This document shows, piece by piece, positions 22,521 to 35,589 of a DNA stretch of 64,000 nucleotides; within the stretch, counting starts at the first letter, position 1, and every line of letters begins with the position of its first letter. Source of the stretch: Nipponacmea schrenckii. Taxonomy: Eukaryota; Mollusca; Gastropoda; Lottiidae. The DNA lies in the NCBI GenBank assembly GCA_030562195.1, contig JAUJPP010000005.1:11342826-11406825 (forward strand). Direction: 5' to 3'. The notes under the pieces are model-generated. The model was given only the letters and a program-made list of their open reading frames with translations, ran no database searches and was not told the DNA's origin. Position numbers and translations under genes: made by a program.

Positions 22521-24685
22521 TGTAGCCGTGAAAGCCGATAGATCCTTTAAGTATTGCGAGCACCTAGCCTTGATGTTCAAACAGTTGTAACGATGCATTT
22601 TTGACATGGGATATTTTTGTTTACTAGATTTGACCGAGAAGAAAAACCCAGAATAAATGGCAGTTACAATACGTCAATCAATGAAACTTCTAGGCAACTG
22701 ATAATTTTTCGAACAACTGGCATGGTCATAATTTTCCATCTTGAATCGATCCAGGATGGCTACACAGGACACTTCCATCCACGGTTGATTCAATTTAGGG
22801 ATTACAATAAACAAAAAGCTTAGAAAGATGTCAGGCCTTTTTAAGTTCCCATATAAACTATGGTTCACGACGATTTAGTGCTGAACCTATTGGTCAAAAT
22901 AAATGTAATTCTAGCAATGATTTATGTATTTGAAACCAAATAACCAACACACGCCTTTTTACTGCCAATCTAAGTGGATGATTTGCATTCAGGCTTTTAA
23001 CCTCAGCATTCTGTTGACCTTTATGTTAAAAGAAGTTCCGATCCGTCATATCCTGTTGAACAGTATTGCTGTTTTGTAAAGTATTTTACTGGAGAAAAGT
23101 GCACACTTACTCAGGTTACATCGTATCTCGATTCAGGATTTTGATACGGTCACCCTATGGTTCAGAAAATCGGGTACCAGCTCCTTTAAATCTGGTACGA
23201 CTTAATTTAAGACTGGAAAAATAATATATTTTCTTTTTGTCCCCAAAAATTTTTTCCATCGCACACTACCTTTCAGTCACGTCGGGAAAGCTTTTGGGGC
23301 CAATATAACTTCTGGTTTTGAAATGCTTTGCTATCTTTCAACACTCCTTTTGTTAGGCTTTCGAACAACAAACAGGGAATATAAAAGAGAAACCGAGAAA
23401 GTTAAAAAGAGTTAAAAAATATATTTTCTTTTTGTCCTGGGAAAATTTGTTCATCGCACGCTGCATGGCCTTAATCGTGTTCATGTCCTCAATAATTTCA
23501 GAATAATAGTACGTACAACTAAATTAATTTCTTATTTTATTTGAGCTATCGTATTTGTAATATAACGATAACAGAGATAATAGACAACCTTATTTTATTA
23601 ATTGACGTAATGTACTAAGTATAATCTAGAATTCATTAACAGTTTGTTGGGGAACATTTCTCTCCGTTTATACAGCGGTAAGGATATATGAAGTTTGTTT
23701 ATAAAAGAAATACGTTATGTATTAATATAAATCTTTCAACGTTTGATTTTCTTGGTCATCGATTGATTTTCAAACGATTTTTTTTTTATCGATTTTGTTC
23801 TTTAGTCTGATCAAATCGATCTCTGGAAAGTAATATTGGTTATAGTGACCAGTAACTAATCTTGAGCATGGAGAAAAGGTAAATGTATTACGGATGAGGT
23901 CCAGTTAAATGAGTTAATGGGTGGGTGGGATTGAATTGACAATGGCTACTGAAAAAAAAATGAGATTCGGTACAGTAAACGAAATATATTTTGTCAAGAA
24001 GGCGACACAATCAATACACCATTTACAATATTACAAAATATGAAGATGGGAAACTCCCTGAGGTGTGCAATGAGATTTGTCAAATTTTGCTAACTGAGAG
24101 GCATTGTTGCAAAGGGATCTTGCACATCACGTCCGAACGGGTAGATAATTTTCCCATGTCATTCCTTCTTATCTGCATTACCGACAAGGATGGCGGAAAT
24201 TGTCTACTGATCAGCGCTTACAGCTTGTGCACATGCTATTAAGGCATAATTGGCAAATTTATTCTATCAGAAAGAACACGGAATAAATACGACGAAACGA
24301 AGTTACACAAATAATTGTCATGTCAAGCATCAAGATAGATTTCACTAAATAAATCAAATAAACTTTGATTTTGTTTGGACACAAAGTTTCAAATGCCAAT
24401 ACAAACTGTTCGTGACCAAAGGAATAAAAAGTTTAAATAAAGTTAAGTAAGGCTTGTAAACGACATAATATGCACGTTGCATTAAAATACGCACGGTTTC
24501 AGAGTTTCGTGACGGTACAGCAAAACATCGTAGTTTAAAACGTTTGTCGCTTTACTAGAGCTCAAGGGGCAATTCCACCCAAAACCGCTGCAGAGCATTA
24601 GTAGTAATAACAGCTCCCGGCCTCAGTGGACACAGCAGCTGTTGATAATGTATCAAAAGCTTGATAACGCTGCCTGTATGAGTAT
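22521..24685. other. intergenic, relics only
   Basis: Besides the 23270-23390 repeat partner, 23425-23475 resembles the SINE-A segment aaaatttccctcattgcgca. 24100-24190 is a possible very old SINE-A piece. No gene was supported. Confidence 0.35.
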
Positions 24686-24714
24686 GTGTAATGTTGAGTT
24701 CATAAATATCAGAA

Positions 24715-24852
24715 ATGGTTTCCATTAACCTTGTGCTTCGATACCAAAAGCTGTTTTCATAAACCTTGTGCTTCGATATTAAAAGCTGTTTTCATAAACC
24801 TTGTGCTTCGATACCAAAAGCTGTTTCCATAAACCTTGTGCTTCGATACAAA
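24715..24852. repeat. 37-bp minisatellite, 4 copies
   Basis: Units of accttgtgcttcgataccaa plus aagctgttttcataa recur four times. Confidence 0.85.
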
Positions 24853-24879
24853 AGCCGTCTATGCTCTCGCTAACGTTAT

Positions 24880-25110
24880 ACTAATATCGACGCTGTTACT
24901 CAGAGAGTTGCTGGATAACCCAAAATTGTGGGGTTCGATCCTGGCATTCAAAGGTCGAGAAATGTCTGTAATATTTCTAACCGAAGGTTGTCAGAAAGCC
25001 CGATATGGAAAAAACCGCCTTGTTTGATTGTGACAGTAAACTGAGACCATGTGTGTTATAGGCTGTGTACGTTATAGATTCCATGCCAGTTGGAGAAGGC
25101 TAATAAGTAA
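24880..25110 (+). mobile_element. SINE-A, diverged copy with head
   Basis: A tRNA-like B box is visible in tggggttcgatcctggc (about 24930). It is followed by family blocks gaaccatgtgtgttatagg-like and tgtacgttatagattcc at about 25045-25085. An old copy. Confidence 0.5.
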
Positions 25111-26164
25111 GCTAACGCAGTCCAATATCGAATATTTAGTTAGTAGAAGTCAACTCTGAATCCTAATTGGACTTTATCCTTTAAAAGGCAACAAAGAAGC
25201 GATGGAAAGAAATGAGGAATTTCAGAAAGGAAATGAACTAAAAGGTTCTGTATATGGAGATGGCGAAACTGATGGAATTTTAAGCTGAAGTCGTATCATT
25301 TAACTTTCTTTAGTTGAACTCAGGTATAAAAACACAGCGTCCAGGTAATGGAATTAATAGAACTCGAACTAAAAAACTCTGTGTAACTGAACTAGCTTCT
25401 GTATTGTACAATTGCTGAAAAAAAATCCTGAAGCACAAACAGTTACATCATAACGGAACATCATAATTGAAGGAATTCCTGATATTCAATTCAGAAGAAG
25501 TTTCACAATTACAGTCCAGAACAATAGAACACTAAAACCATTGAACGTAATCTAGACTTGTGATTTTGGTTTCATAATTCTCAGCAAAGATTCGGGTTAT
25601 GACACGCATTGCTTGCCCAGTGGTCAATATTGTAATTTCATTTGATAAGATTCTATCATATCTGGCACTGGCTGACATAATCAGGAAAGTAAATAGTCAA
25701 TAGAAATAATACTATATGATGGCACTGTGCCTGCGATTAACAAAACTTTCAGCACGAATTATGCCAAGACGTTGCTTGAGAACCATTCTGTGAATTAGCG
25801 AATCAGGTTTAACAGTTTGTGTTCTTATTTCAAGGTCATTTATTAAGTCAATCCGATTGAATATTATACGACACGCCATCGTAATCTTACAACACCCTTC
25901 TTCAAATGAAGTTCAAACACATAACACAATCATCCCCCTAAAAATGTAGGTTGATCAAGCCTATGCCTAGAAGTTAATAGCATTGATTTAAAATATTTTC
26001 TTGTATAATTTAAAAGAATTAAACGCCATTTTTCAAAGTGGTATAGATGGCTGGAATCAAGCCTTATATGAATGGATAACCTACGACGACCGTATCCCTT
26101 TAAGTGATTCTTCTCCCATAGGGTCACACTTCAAGCCGACTCTATCACGTACGCGGCCACGTCT
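25111..26164. other. intergenic, nothing recognised
   Basis: No gene, array or element was seen. Confidence 0.3.
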
Positions 26165-26240
26165 TCAAGCATTTTCATCTTCATTAGCCCATAAGGTGCA
26201 GAATAGTTGGACGTAAAACTCGATTCATTTTAATTACAAG
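26165..26240 (+). mobile_element. SINE-A 3' end
   Basis: cttcattagcccataaggtg, cagaatagttggacgtaaaa and an ATTTT-type tail. Confidence 0.65.
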
Positions 26241-28019
26241 CCATTTCAAATGAACCATCATATTTATAATTTCTTGGAACTCTATTTCGGATGTTAAAGA
26301 TACTGTACAAGCAATTAGTCAAGTCTTCGAAACTAAGTTAATTAGTCTGTTCATTCAGCAAATCTTTTCCATCAACAAGTCAATCAAAATTAATCAGTGA
26401 TTTCTAGATGGTTGAAAGGAATTAAGATGTGGGTTAGGATTGGTGTATGTGTTGGTGCTGAAACGTTTTTGATCTTCACAAACCATTGAGGTGAGTGAGG
26501 GTGTAGGGTGGAAAAATTTGTTTAGGCGTGGGTGAGTGGGTTTGTGGGGATGGGCTTTGACTAAATGATTATTTCTTTCATCTAGTACTCCCTTCTTCTG
26601 AAAGTGATTGGGATTAAAGCAGGGTCATCTAGTTGATGAGAGACGACATGAGGGACCGACCGACTGGATCATTCACTTATTCGAATATCCTCCGATAATG
26701 ATTGCAACATTTCGTTGGCTTTCTAACTATCATTGCTTGAAAAAAGGCCATAATTTCTAATTTTGATCAACTATAAGTTTGCCTTGTGTAGATTCACCAG
26801 ATCAAACGTAAGCTGATCAGTTAATCAGTCAAATATGGAGATGTTATCGAGATGTAGCCACACTTATCTGATTTCGGTAAAGTTATAAGCAGAAATCGAT
26901 GGATGTTGTCTAATAAGGCCATCGATATATTGAAACTTCATTAGAATATATTCGAACTAAGTCGAACATGTTAATGGTTCAATGACCAATAATTGATAAA
27001 AAGCCTAGTTAAACTTTATTTGTTTACCAATTCGGGAAAAAATATCCCAAACAGCGGAAGTAGGTGAGTTACCCGCTGTGTGATCTACAAGTCGTGTATT
27101 ATTATTATTATTATGATCGGAAAGCAAGTCAATCCGTTAATATACGACGAGTCAACACCATTTAAATGTTGAACTCGTTTCCAGTCAGAATCCCTATAGT
27201 TACTGCTACGGAGTTGTTATTGTATTTACGAAATTTTCTGTCAGTGGCGGTACCAGCTTTTTGGAACTTGGGGTACAAACAGGGGGGGGGGGGGGGTGAG
27301 ACTGGGTAAATGGGAGACTGACTGTCGGGTTTGAGATTACAAATTCTGAAGCGCTCTTGAAGATTTTTAAGAACAGAATTGATTTACTTCATTCAAAAAT
27401 ATAATTTATCATAAAAGCGTACGGAAAGTATATTTAAAATTTTGAAAAAACTTGATGTGAGGGTGCGAAGTAATTTCCGAGCCTCATCCCCTCCAGTATC
27501 CTACCGCCACTGCCATTGTTCTCTGACCAGTTGTTCATTCTGATACTTCAGCCAAGAATAGGTTGGTGACAAGTTTAATCCTATAATGTACTCCACTAAA
27601 TCCGACTTAATCCTAGCTGTCCAGTGAGAAGACTTGATATTACTATCAACATCCAATAAACAACGACTTAAGTACGACATGATTCTTATGAACTCGGGTG
27701 GCTAAACAGAACAAGGTATTCTATAGTCAACATGGCAATGACCCGACTTGTACATCAGTCTTGATCAAATCACTTATCCGAACCTGTTGTCATTGTAAAC
27801 AGTGCACCAATAAAATAAACTAAGCCGACATTAATGGTCCGAGCTTAGTCCTGAGTAATGGTTGTCCCATTGTGTTTACTAGTAGGCCATAGTACGGCTT
27901 TGCTGACATAAAAGAGATCAACTATAAGTCAGGGGCGATTTTAGAATAGGAGGTATTAAAAGGGTATTTGTAGGGTTAATTTTTTGTCACATTTTCAAAA
28001 AATCAAACAAACTCCAGTC
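26241..28019. other. intergenic, nothing recognised
   Basis: Contains a G homopolymer of about 14 at 27284-27297 and a short (att)n at about 27100. No gene was seen. Confidence 0.35.
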
Positions 28020-28205
28020 CTTATTACTGGGCCTTCGTTTAATTGTCTCATCCAAACGACTGGACGTTTTTTTTTTCATGTCTTCCCCCCGTCCTACATC
28101 ACTGATTGAAGACTGGGCTGAGAGTTTTATTTCTACCTATATTGGGATTTGACCCTTCATTTTATGTAATTAGGAAACGTCAATTTCACTGAGTCACACG
28201 AAACT
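28020..28205 (-). mobile_element. SINE-A 5' half
   Basis: Minus-strand match to the head and first body blocks (gtgatgtaggacggggggaa-like, aagacatgaaaaaaa, gacaattaaacgaaggccca). The 3' half is missing. Confidence 0.55.
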
Positions 28206-28774
28206 TTAAGAGTTCGTTGTAAAGTTACTCGGTATATAATCAGGTTAAAATGAAGTCAGTGGTCTGGGTTGTCCTTTCAAAATTACCTTTTCTACCATTT
28301 GTTAATCATAACTCGTTAACTATACGACCGTGTACCGGAAATGAATTGATGAACACATTTCTTCTGTCACCCTTGGATACTTCCACTTCCGCTGGCCGCC
28401 ATTTTGAATTGTACCTAGTTCGAGATCAGACAGGGTCTGTAAAAATGAAATGAGGTTTTTAATCCTACAATTTGGTTCCTGAAACACAGACGTATAATTA
28501 GGACAAACAACAAGGAGCCTTGAAAGACATTTTGCCTGGTAGCTTCATTACCCTCGGGAATATTCATTACCAAATGTCTGTAGAATCTTAAAGGACGTAG
28601 CACAGGGCCTTGATCTTTACATCTATACCATACTAGCCCTGTTCGACCTGTATCACAACAGCCGCAACATGTTTCAAGACCCTGTGGCCACAGGCTAACG
28701 AGGAGGCGTTCAACCAAGGCCAAAACAAATAAGTCATTTGCCTGACGACGAACAAAAGCTAGTCGTGTCTTCTT

Positions 28775-28925
28775 TTAAAGGGACAGTATGCAAATTTTCC
28801 ATTGTCAATAACGTCGCTAATTATACTTAATTATTCTTAAATAAGATATATCAACTATCTACTTGATCAAATTGATTATGTTTTAAAAGGGTTCATTAAA
28901 GAGTGGGTGTACTTGATAAGTAGGC
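28775..28925 (+). repeat. TTTAAAGGGACAG family copy
   Basis: Starts ttttaaagggacagtatgca and shares the following order with 31020-31200: cattgtcaataacgtcgcta, attatac, tacttgatcaaattgatta and aaaagggttcattaaa. It is probably a short non-autonomous transposon. The ends are not defined. Confidence 0.5.
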
Positions 28926-29034
28926 AAAACTAGTTTTGATTGAAACACGTGTCTCCACATCCACCAAGATCCTCCTTTTACGCCTTTTATCTTGGACCGC
29001 GCTGCTATCGTACCGACTGTTCTGCTACTGTTCC

Positions 29035-29232
29035 AACAGTTGTAAGATGCTACAATCCCGTCCAAGCCACGAGAAAGCGTCTCAATGCTCCTTGGTGAAG
29101 TGTAAGAGGCTACGATCCCGTCCAATCCACGAGAAAGCGTCTCAGTGCTCCTTGGTGAAGTGTTAGATGCTACGACCCCGTCCAATCCACGAGAAAGCGT
29201 CTCAGTGCTCCTTGGTGAAGTGTAAGATGCAA
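29035..29232. repeat. 60-bp minisatellite, 3.3 copies
   Basis: Units of gatcccgtccaatccacgag, aaagcgtctcagtgctcctt and ggtgaagtgtaagatgctac. The period is divisible by three, so both strands have open frames of 76-100 codons, which are artefacts. Confidence 0.88.
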
Positions 29233-30004
29233 CAATATAGGATGAAATGAAATCGTATCATCTTTGACAACCAAAGTTCTTTCAGTCTAAAACTATTGAT
29301 ATTCAGCTCTGTTGACCGAAGGAATTAACTCGGTCATAAAATCGTTTCCTCGCCTGAATTCATAATTAATTAAGTCGAATTACATTTTGTTGTATGGATA
29401 TCAATATTACCGTTATGCGTATAAACGATCACTTAATCATCTCTACAAATCAGTATTCATTCTTTGCCTTTAAAATCATGTTAAAAACGAATTTTTGCTT
29501 CTTGAGAACATAAAGAACGAAATTAACGGAATAATGAATACCAAAATTTTAATCTTATAATAATAAGTGAATATAGTCATCAGTAGATATACCTGTTGCC
29601 ATAAATAACATAACAGAATCCTTTTATCAATAATTACTTAGTTTTATGAGTTAATAAGAGTCCAGGATTCTGTTATTTATGACACTGATTCACTGATGAA
29701 TATATACCCATATTGACCATTCTTGAGAACTTTAATTTTATGTTCATTCTAAGACACAGTATCGAGGCCGTCGTTACTCTCATCGTCATTGGCATCATTG
29801 TTACTTTTGAATAATTTCAGGAAATTGATTGCGACACGTGATTAAATTGCCCAATCAACACGCTTCTAAATAGTCATTTGTACGGTTACTTTTGTAAATA
29901 ACACACACGCGAAACTATATGAGCATCGGCAACTTTATTATAGCCCGAATACGATTCCTGCATGCAGGAAGTATAACAAAAAAGACTGTGGTCTGGGCAC
30001 AATG
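29233..30004. other. intergenic with dispersed family C
   Basis: 29570-29770 is one of three copies (others at 32235-32440 and 37825-37980) sharing attacttagttttatgagtt, tcactgatgaatatatac and ttctaagacacagtatc. The rest is featureless. Confidence 0.45.
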
Positions 30005-30385
30005 CCCGAGACAAATTAAGATTGGGGGTGTGGTTTGGACACGATGCTCGAGGAACTATGACGAATAGGGGTGTGGTATGGACACGGTGCTCGAGGAACT
30101 ATGACGAATGGGAGTGTGGTTTGGACAAGATGCTTGAGGAAGTATGACAGGGTAAGGTTTGGACACAATGTTGGTGGGCGTATGACAACTTGGGGTGTGG
30201 TTTTGACAAGATGATCGAGGAAGTATGACAGGGTAAGGTTTGGACAAATGTTGGGGGGAAACGATGACAATTGGGGTGTGGTTTGGACACGATGCTTGAG
30301 GAAGAGTAACGAATGGGGGTGTGGTTTGGACACGATTCTTGAGGACGTATGACGATTGGGGTGTGGTTTAAACACGATGGGACAA
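30005..30385. repeat. 43-bp minisatellite, about 9 copies
   Basis: Units of gaggaactatgacgaatggg plus ggtgtggtttggacacgatg are spaced 43 bp in the regular part (30050 to 30093). Some units have gacagggtaaggtttggaca instead. On the opposite strand it reads like the 35.6 kb array. Confidence 0.88.
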
Positions 30386-31659
30386 CCCAACTAGTGCGAA
30401 AAAGTCGTATGATTTGTAAATAATAAACAGTTTTGTACGAAGGTGTTTGCATAAAATGAACCAGAGTTTCATCTATCTATTCATAAGACAACTGGAAAAA
30501 AATCAATTCACAGAAGACATGTAACCCTTTTTCTTAATTGAACATTTAAATTCATTACTTCTGTACCGTCTGTTATAAACTATATTGTATTGAATCGTAC
30601 AAGGTTGCTCAATAAATCAAATAATGACGTTTGGCTTACAGAGGCTTTAAATTATTACCACCCTAAGGAAATTGTGATCGGACCGATTTGAATTACCGTA
30701 GGTGTTAGGAGAATTATTTTGGTGTATATAGAATAGCGGTAACATGCACAATTCCATACAAATGGCCATAATTAACCATTGTTATTAACAAAAACAGTAT
30801 CTTTGTGCATTTCATTATAATGATGCATTGTTCTCTTGGGCTCGGCCTTGTTTCATTCAAGAAATCACATATTGGTCAATCCTAGTTTTTGATCAATATC
30901 TAGCGCGGCCAATCCCTAATATAGTGTACTTAAGTGGGTGCAGTCAACACATACTTCAATGAATTGCCAAATGGCGTTATCAGCCCGGAACAAAACAGTA
31001 TAGACATCCGCGTTTTAAAAGTTGCTTTAAAGGGGCAGTATGCACGATTTTCATCATAAAAAATATCGTAAATTATACCTGAAAATACTTTTAAAATGTG
31101 TTGTTTATATATATATATTAATCTATTTGATCAATCTGAATTCGTCTTATAGGGATTAATTTTAAACAAAGTGTACTTCGTGTTACTTAGTGTTGATTCA
31201 TTGTGAGAAACATCACGTATACCCAAACTGAATCTTAGGATTCTATAATCCATACTGGAATAGCATCTATAAAAAGTACAAATTAGGTAAGGCTCCAAGG
31301 ATCTTAACTAGTCATTTACCAACACCACCACACTTCACGATTGGGTCATTGATATGGTCTGAGATATCGTGGTGGAACTGTCACTAATTAGCAATCAATC
31401 TAATTAGTCCAAAAACCAAAGAACATCTTGTCTCAGCACTAGAATCTATGAAGTCTAGTTCTCACCCGTTTCGTTATTTATTGACAAAAAAGGTGCCATG
31501 GGGTAAAATGACAATGATGAAACTAACGCTGATGACACTTTTTTTTTCTAAAATGTAGGCCACATGATATTCTTTAACTCGATCCTTTCAAAGGTCGATA
31601 CCGTAACCCAGTATTTTCAACCTTGCTTCCTGCTTAGAGTAAAAATCTTCTCAACCCTA
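30386..31659. other. intergenic with one TTTAAAGGG family copy
   Basis: 31020-31200 starts tgctttaaaggggcagtatg and is the partner of 28775-28925. No gene was seen. Confidence 0.45.
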
Positions 31660-31975
31660 TTTCCGGTGGTGGTCAAACAATGACTAATGAGGACAGCCAA
31701 CGTTATGCACTGAGGAATAAGGACAATTTTTCATATAGTGGATAAGCTTACTGTTTTTCAATTGTCGAGCGAGCTTAAACGTACACATCCTGTAGCACAT
31801 GGGGTCTCGGTTTCTTTTCCCATCTGAATGACTTTTCCAAGTCAGACCCTTCGATCTGCATTAATTCAAAATGAAACCGGGTTGAAAAATCTCAAGTTAT
31901 TTCCTCAACCTTTCCCGGAATGGAACCCTGAACCTTCAGGCTAGCGAACAAGCAGCCAACTCACTGGCATGAATG
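31660..31975 (-). mobile_element. SINE-A, near full length
   Basis: The minus strand has a tRNA-like head gccagtgagttggctgcttg with B box cagggttccattccggg. The body continues to gttggctgtcctcattagtc near 31690. Another piece of the 3' end (aatggacttttacgtc) lies just beyond at 31970 in the same orientation. Confidence 0.75.
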
Positions 31976-32917
31976 GACTTTTACGTCTTGTCGTTCTTAT
32001 GGTTCTAAGGTGTATGTGCTATGCAGTATCCATCAATAACAGACATCGATGATTTGCAACCAAACAAGTCACCATACAAGCCATAAATCAAATGAAACGG
32101 ATGGAGTTTTACGTCTTACTTTTCTGCACCTGTCTTAACCTGAATGCACTCTATATTGACCTCGTCCGTCTTCAATGCAGATAAGATGCAATAAAACAAG
32201 ACGGTAATCCTGTAAATCTAAAAAAAAAACTTAGTAATTATAAATACACAATTGATTATTAAAAAACGCTACATTAAGCATTTTCAATAATTACTTAGTT
32301 TTGTGATTTTTCCAGATTTTATAGGGACTCTGTTACTTTATACTTTATGACACCAGCTAAATTCACTGATGAATATATACGCATATTGACCATTCTTGGG
32401 AACATAAATCCTATGTCCATTCTAAGACGCAGTATCATTTTAAATCAGAGAAACTTTACCGCTGCCATCTAGAATCTGTCGACTTAAACGAGACTATGAT
32501 TTATTTTATGTTTAACTGATAATATTTAGTTGTAAAACAGTCAACAGTTTTTATGTCCACTTTATGACGTCTTTCGAGAATTCAAGTATTGAATTTTCAT
32601 CCGAGTTTCTACAAAATTCTAATAAAACCCAGTCAATATACCAAATGTAAATTAAATGAATGAGCCTCTAGCGTGTTGTTCTGTCTAAGTGGTACTCCAT
32701 TTTTTATTTAAACATATGCATAATACTGAAGAGGTGTGTTCGATTCGTCTATTTCCAAAGAAGAAAAGAGAATCGTATAACAGTCCGTCTCTCTTATTAC
32801 TGAAATGGTTTTTAATTCTATAGATCAGTATGTCAAGTAAAAAGCGAGTTGACAATCCCAGTGGCAGAGTAACATTAAGTGTGTTAAAATTTAACCACCA
32901 CGTGCGTTATAACAATT
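31976..32917. other. intergenic with repeat fragments
   Basis: 32090-32170 is a SINE-A 3' end on the minus strand. 32235-32440 is a family C copy. No gene was supported. Confidence 0.4.
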
Positions 32918-33195
32918 TTTATCACCCAATAAGGTATTCTGTAGTAGATATCGCTTGTATGATAAAAAGCGTTATCTACTGCACAATATCTACTTGGAGA
33001 TAACGCTTGAAAGTTTTCTTATTTTTCAGCGATTTTTTCAGCGATATTGGGTGATAAATAAATCTCAAACTCGTCTTTCGTGATATAAAAAGTATCACCA
33101 CTCGTCGATAAAAGTGCAAAAACCTCGACAGAGCCTCGGTGTTTTTCACTTTTATCGACTTGTGGTGATATTTTTGATATGAAGAAAGACGAGTT
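32918..33195. repeat. cluster of nested foldback sequences
   Basis: Three inverted repeats lie close together. The first has perfect 14-bp arms at 32918-32931 (tttatcacccaata) and 33045-33058. Nested in it is a perfect 11-bp pair at 32967-32977 (aagcgttatct) and 32998-33008. An adjacent long imperfect hairpin has about 62-bp arms at 33068-33129 and 33134-33195, running from aactcgtctttc to its complement and passing through tatcacca and gtcgataaaagtg on both sides. There is no open frame. It could be a compact foldback transposon or a hairpin RNA source. Confidence 0.85.
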
Positions 33196-33204
33196 ACGAA
33201 TAAA

Positions 33205-33340
33205 AGAAAAGGATCAATACCATGGACGAGCTGGTAGAAAGGATCCTTGTCACAGCAGACTTGTGAACCTAAATTGTTATCCTTGTGAAATATAGTTGTT
33301 TCTTTCTTTTTCGTTTTCTTTTTTTTTTAAAAGACGAAAG
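33205..33340 (+). mobile_element. SINE-B 3' part
   Basis: aaaaggatcaataccatgga through gcagacttgtgaacctaaat to gttgtttctttctttttcgt and a long T-rich tail. Confidence 0.7.
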
Positions 33341-34189
33341 ACCTCAAATGGACATAGTGCATGCACATTGAAAAACAAGAAACAGAAACTTGCTTTTAAT
33401 CCCTTAAAAAAAACGGGACAAAAACAACAGTCATGTTAATTTCACAGTAAGGAAATCGGACATGCACAGTCTTTGTTATAGAGTTTCCGTTACCGGCACC
33501 GTTCTTGGAGATATTCACTCTTCAAAGGAATCACCGTTCTTTGACTGACATCGTGTATCTATCATTCTAGCTTGAACGTTCTTACCATTTTAATTTGATC
33601 AACTTGCCTGAACTAGTGACACACACAAAACCCATCGTTTAATTAATTCTTTTTTACATTGTGGGTAATTTGATTCGAACATGGATGTTGCCAAATTGAT
33701 ATGACTGTTCGTCTCGTGATATGACAAGAGCATTTTTCATTAGTGGTCGTATCCGTATAACAGTAACTCACTGCCACCCTAACGTTACTGGCTATGAATC
33801 GATTAATAACGATGTGCAGTTATTTACCTATTCGTTACGAAATCATTATTTAGAAATGCTGTCGCTTTGCTTTTATCTTCTGAACAAATTTTGTAATTAT
33901 TTAAGGTCTTCGTCATTTTTTTGGAAAATAAAGGTATTTCTTTCCTTGGCCCAAATATACGAGTCGGTATAAGGGTTAGTGTGTGTGAAGGGGGGGTGGG
34001 GGGATGACTGTGGCTTAGGACTAAAGTAAAAGGGCCTGAAAAGAAATTGTTTCAACCAGTTCCTATGGTAGTGAAGCCACTTGTATCTTTATTTTTTCTT
34101 CTGTGGGTGTCTTCACCTTCCATCTACAATCTTATGAAATCGTTATGCAACTCGTGACCCAGGTCAATGAAGAATTCTATCAATCAAAG
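33341..34189. other. intergenic, nothing recognised
   Basis: An 83-codon plus-strand frame at 33721-33972 lacks any supporting feature. A G-rich run sits at 33990-34002. Confidence 0.3.
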
Positions 34190-34735
34190 AAGTGCATAGC
34201 ACCGATTTCCATCATTCCAATTTTCCGTTAGATGTCCTGTGATTATAGAAAGTCAAACCGTGTAATATAACATCTCCAATATGTTGATCTGAGCATCTGA
34301 GAATCTTTGCAACAGCTGTCTCAAAAAAAATCCTTTGTTTTAATGGAATTTCAAGACCTTGGGCACCGTTCAACAAACAAACCGTCCAATAATAATTTGT
34401 CGTAAGTGTGGAATTGTACATTGAAAATTACAACACTCAATCCAATATTGATCGTAAAATTGTTTGTGGAACAGAGCCCAAATACCTTGGAATGGTGACA
34501 ATAATCTATCCATAACAGGTACTATACTTTTCGCCCATTGGACGAATTATTAATTGTTTCTAATTTCAGATTAGAACAGAGGAAAACCATCCAACATATC
34601 AAGACCCTTTATCTCAATTTCAAAATGAAGTGTGCCACCCTAGGCCTGTACATTTGGGAGAATTAATCCCTCAATTTCCCGAAATCTGATACACATACAG
34701 ATTTTTAGAAAAACCTCTTTACTGTCTCTTTAAAT
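34190..34735 (-). repeat. dispersed element with TTTAAAGRGACAG end
   Basis: The minus strand starts tttaaagagacagtaaagag, then gtttttctaaaaatctgtat and gtgtatcag, and later has ggaattggaatgatgg-type sequence. It is the same order as 11333-11600 but longer. Confidence 0.5.
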
Positions 34736-35224
34736 CCGCGATGAATGAAAGAAAGCGTACATGTGAAGCCAGACAAACTTGATATTAAAAGAGGAAATTC
34801 TTCTGGAATCAAGAAATAAGGCCAGATTCATTGACAAGATTTGTCAGTTTACAGGACGCAGTATAGACTTAATGGCACTATAACGATATTCCTGGAAGAA
34901 GAAATTTGTATGTGAGGCTGGAGCTTGTATATTAGTATGTATATGCGTACTGATATAGACTGAATTTGATATTTCTTAATATAAGAAAAAGCAAGGCTGG
35001 TACATTGTCTTTATTAAAGAAAAAATACGTGTTTGCCAAGAAAAGACGTGGGAGTTCTCGAAAACTTTAAGTTTGCATTAAATTGTCTTTAATTTTTATA
35101 AAAAATTTTTTTAGGTGTTTTCCAAGAAAAGACGTGGGATTTCTAGAAAACAACTTTTGTCAGATGAAGCATTCCATTTTGCATTAAAATAATCTCGGAA
35201 ACCGTATAAATTTGATATTTTTCC

Positions 35225-35405
35225 CATGGGCTGAATGTGAGACAGGACCATGTCCTTGTGTATTGGGCCTAATTCTGACCCATGTAAAATAAAGAGTCTA
35301 TGTTTGTCTCTATGGGCTGAATGTTAGACAGGACCATGTTCTTGTGTATTGGACCTAATTCTGACCCATGTAAAATAAAGAGTTTATTATTATTATTATT
35401 ATAAG
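35225..35405 (+). mobile_element. two consecutive CR1-like LINE 3' tails
   Basis: 35225-35305 and 35310-35405 both carry gggctgaatgt[g/t]agacagg, cttgtgtattgg, cctaattctgacccatgtaa and aataaagag. The second ends in (TTA)n. This is a tandem duplication of a LINE 3' end of about 80 bp, without coding sequence. Confidence 0.6.
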
Positions 35406-35589
35406 AATAGGAAAGGCTAGAACATTGTTTTTCATACGTGTTTCCCTAGATAAATGTGGGAGTTCCATCAGACAACTTTGGTCTCAGACGAAGCATGCCA
35501 ATTTGGATTGAACTAAAATCATATCTTTCTAAAGTAGACTAAATTTGATATTTCTCTCGGTACTCTCTCGTGTCAACCCCCCCGCCATT

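Noticed and set aside
24900..24960. tRNA gene suggested by ggttcgatcctgg
   Set aside because: Only a B box is convincing. There is no cloverleaf, and SINE-A body sequence follows.
28883..29185. 100-codon minus-strand frame with DGIVASYTSPRS repeats
   Set aside because: Produced by the 60-bp minisatellite.
30016..30452. Open frames rich in Thr/Pro/His across the 43-bp array
   Set aside because: Repeat artefacts. Three frames are open at once and there is no start or splice context.
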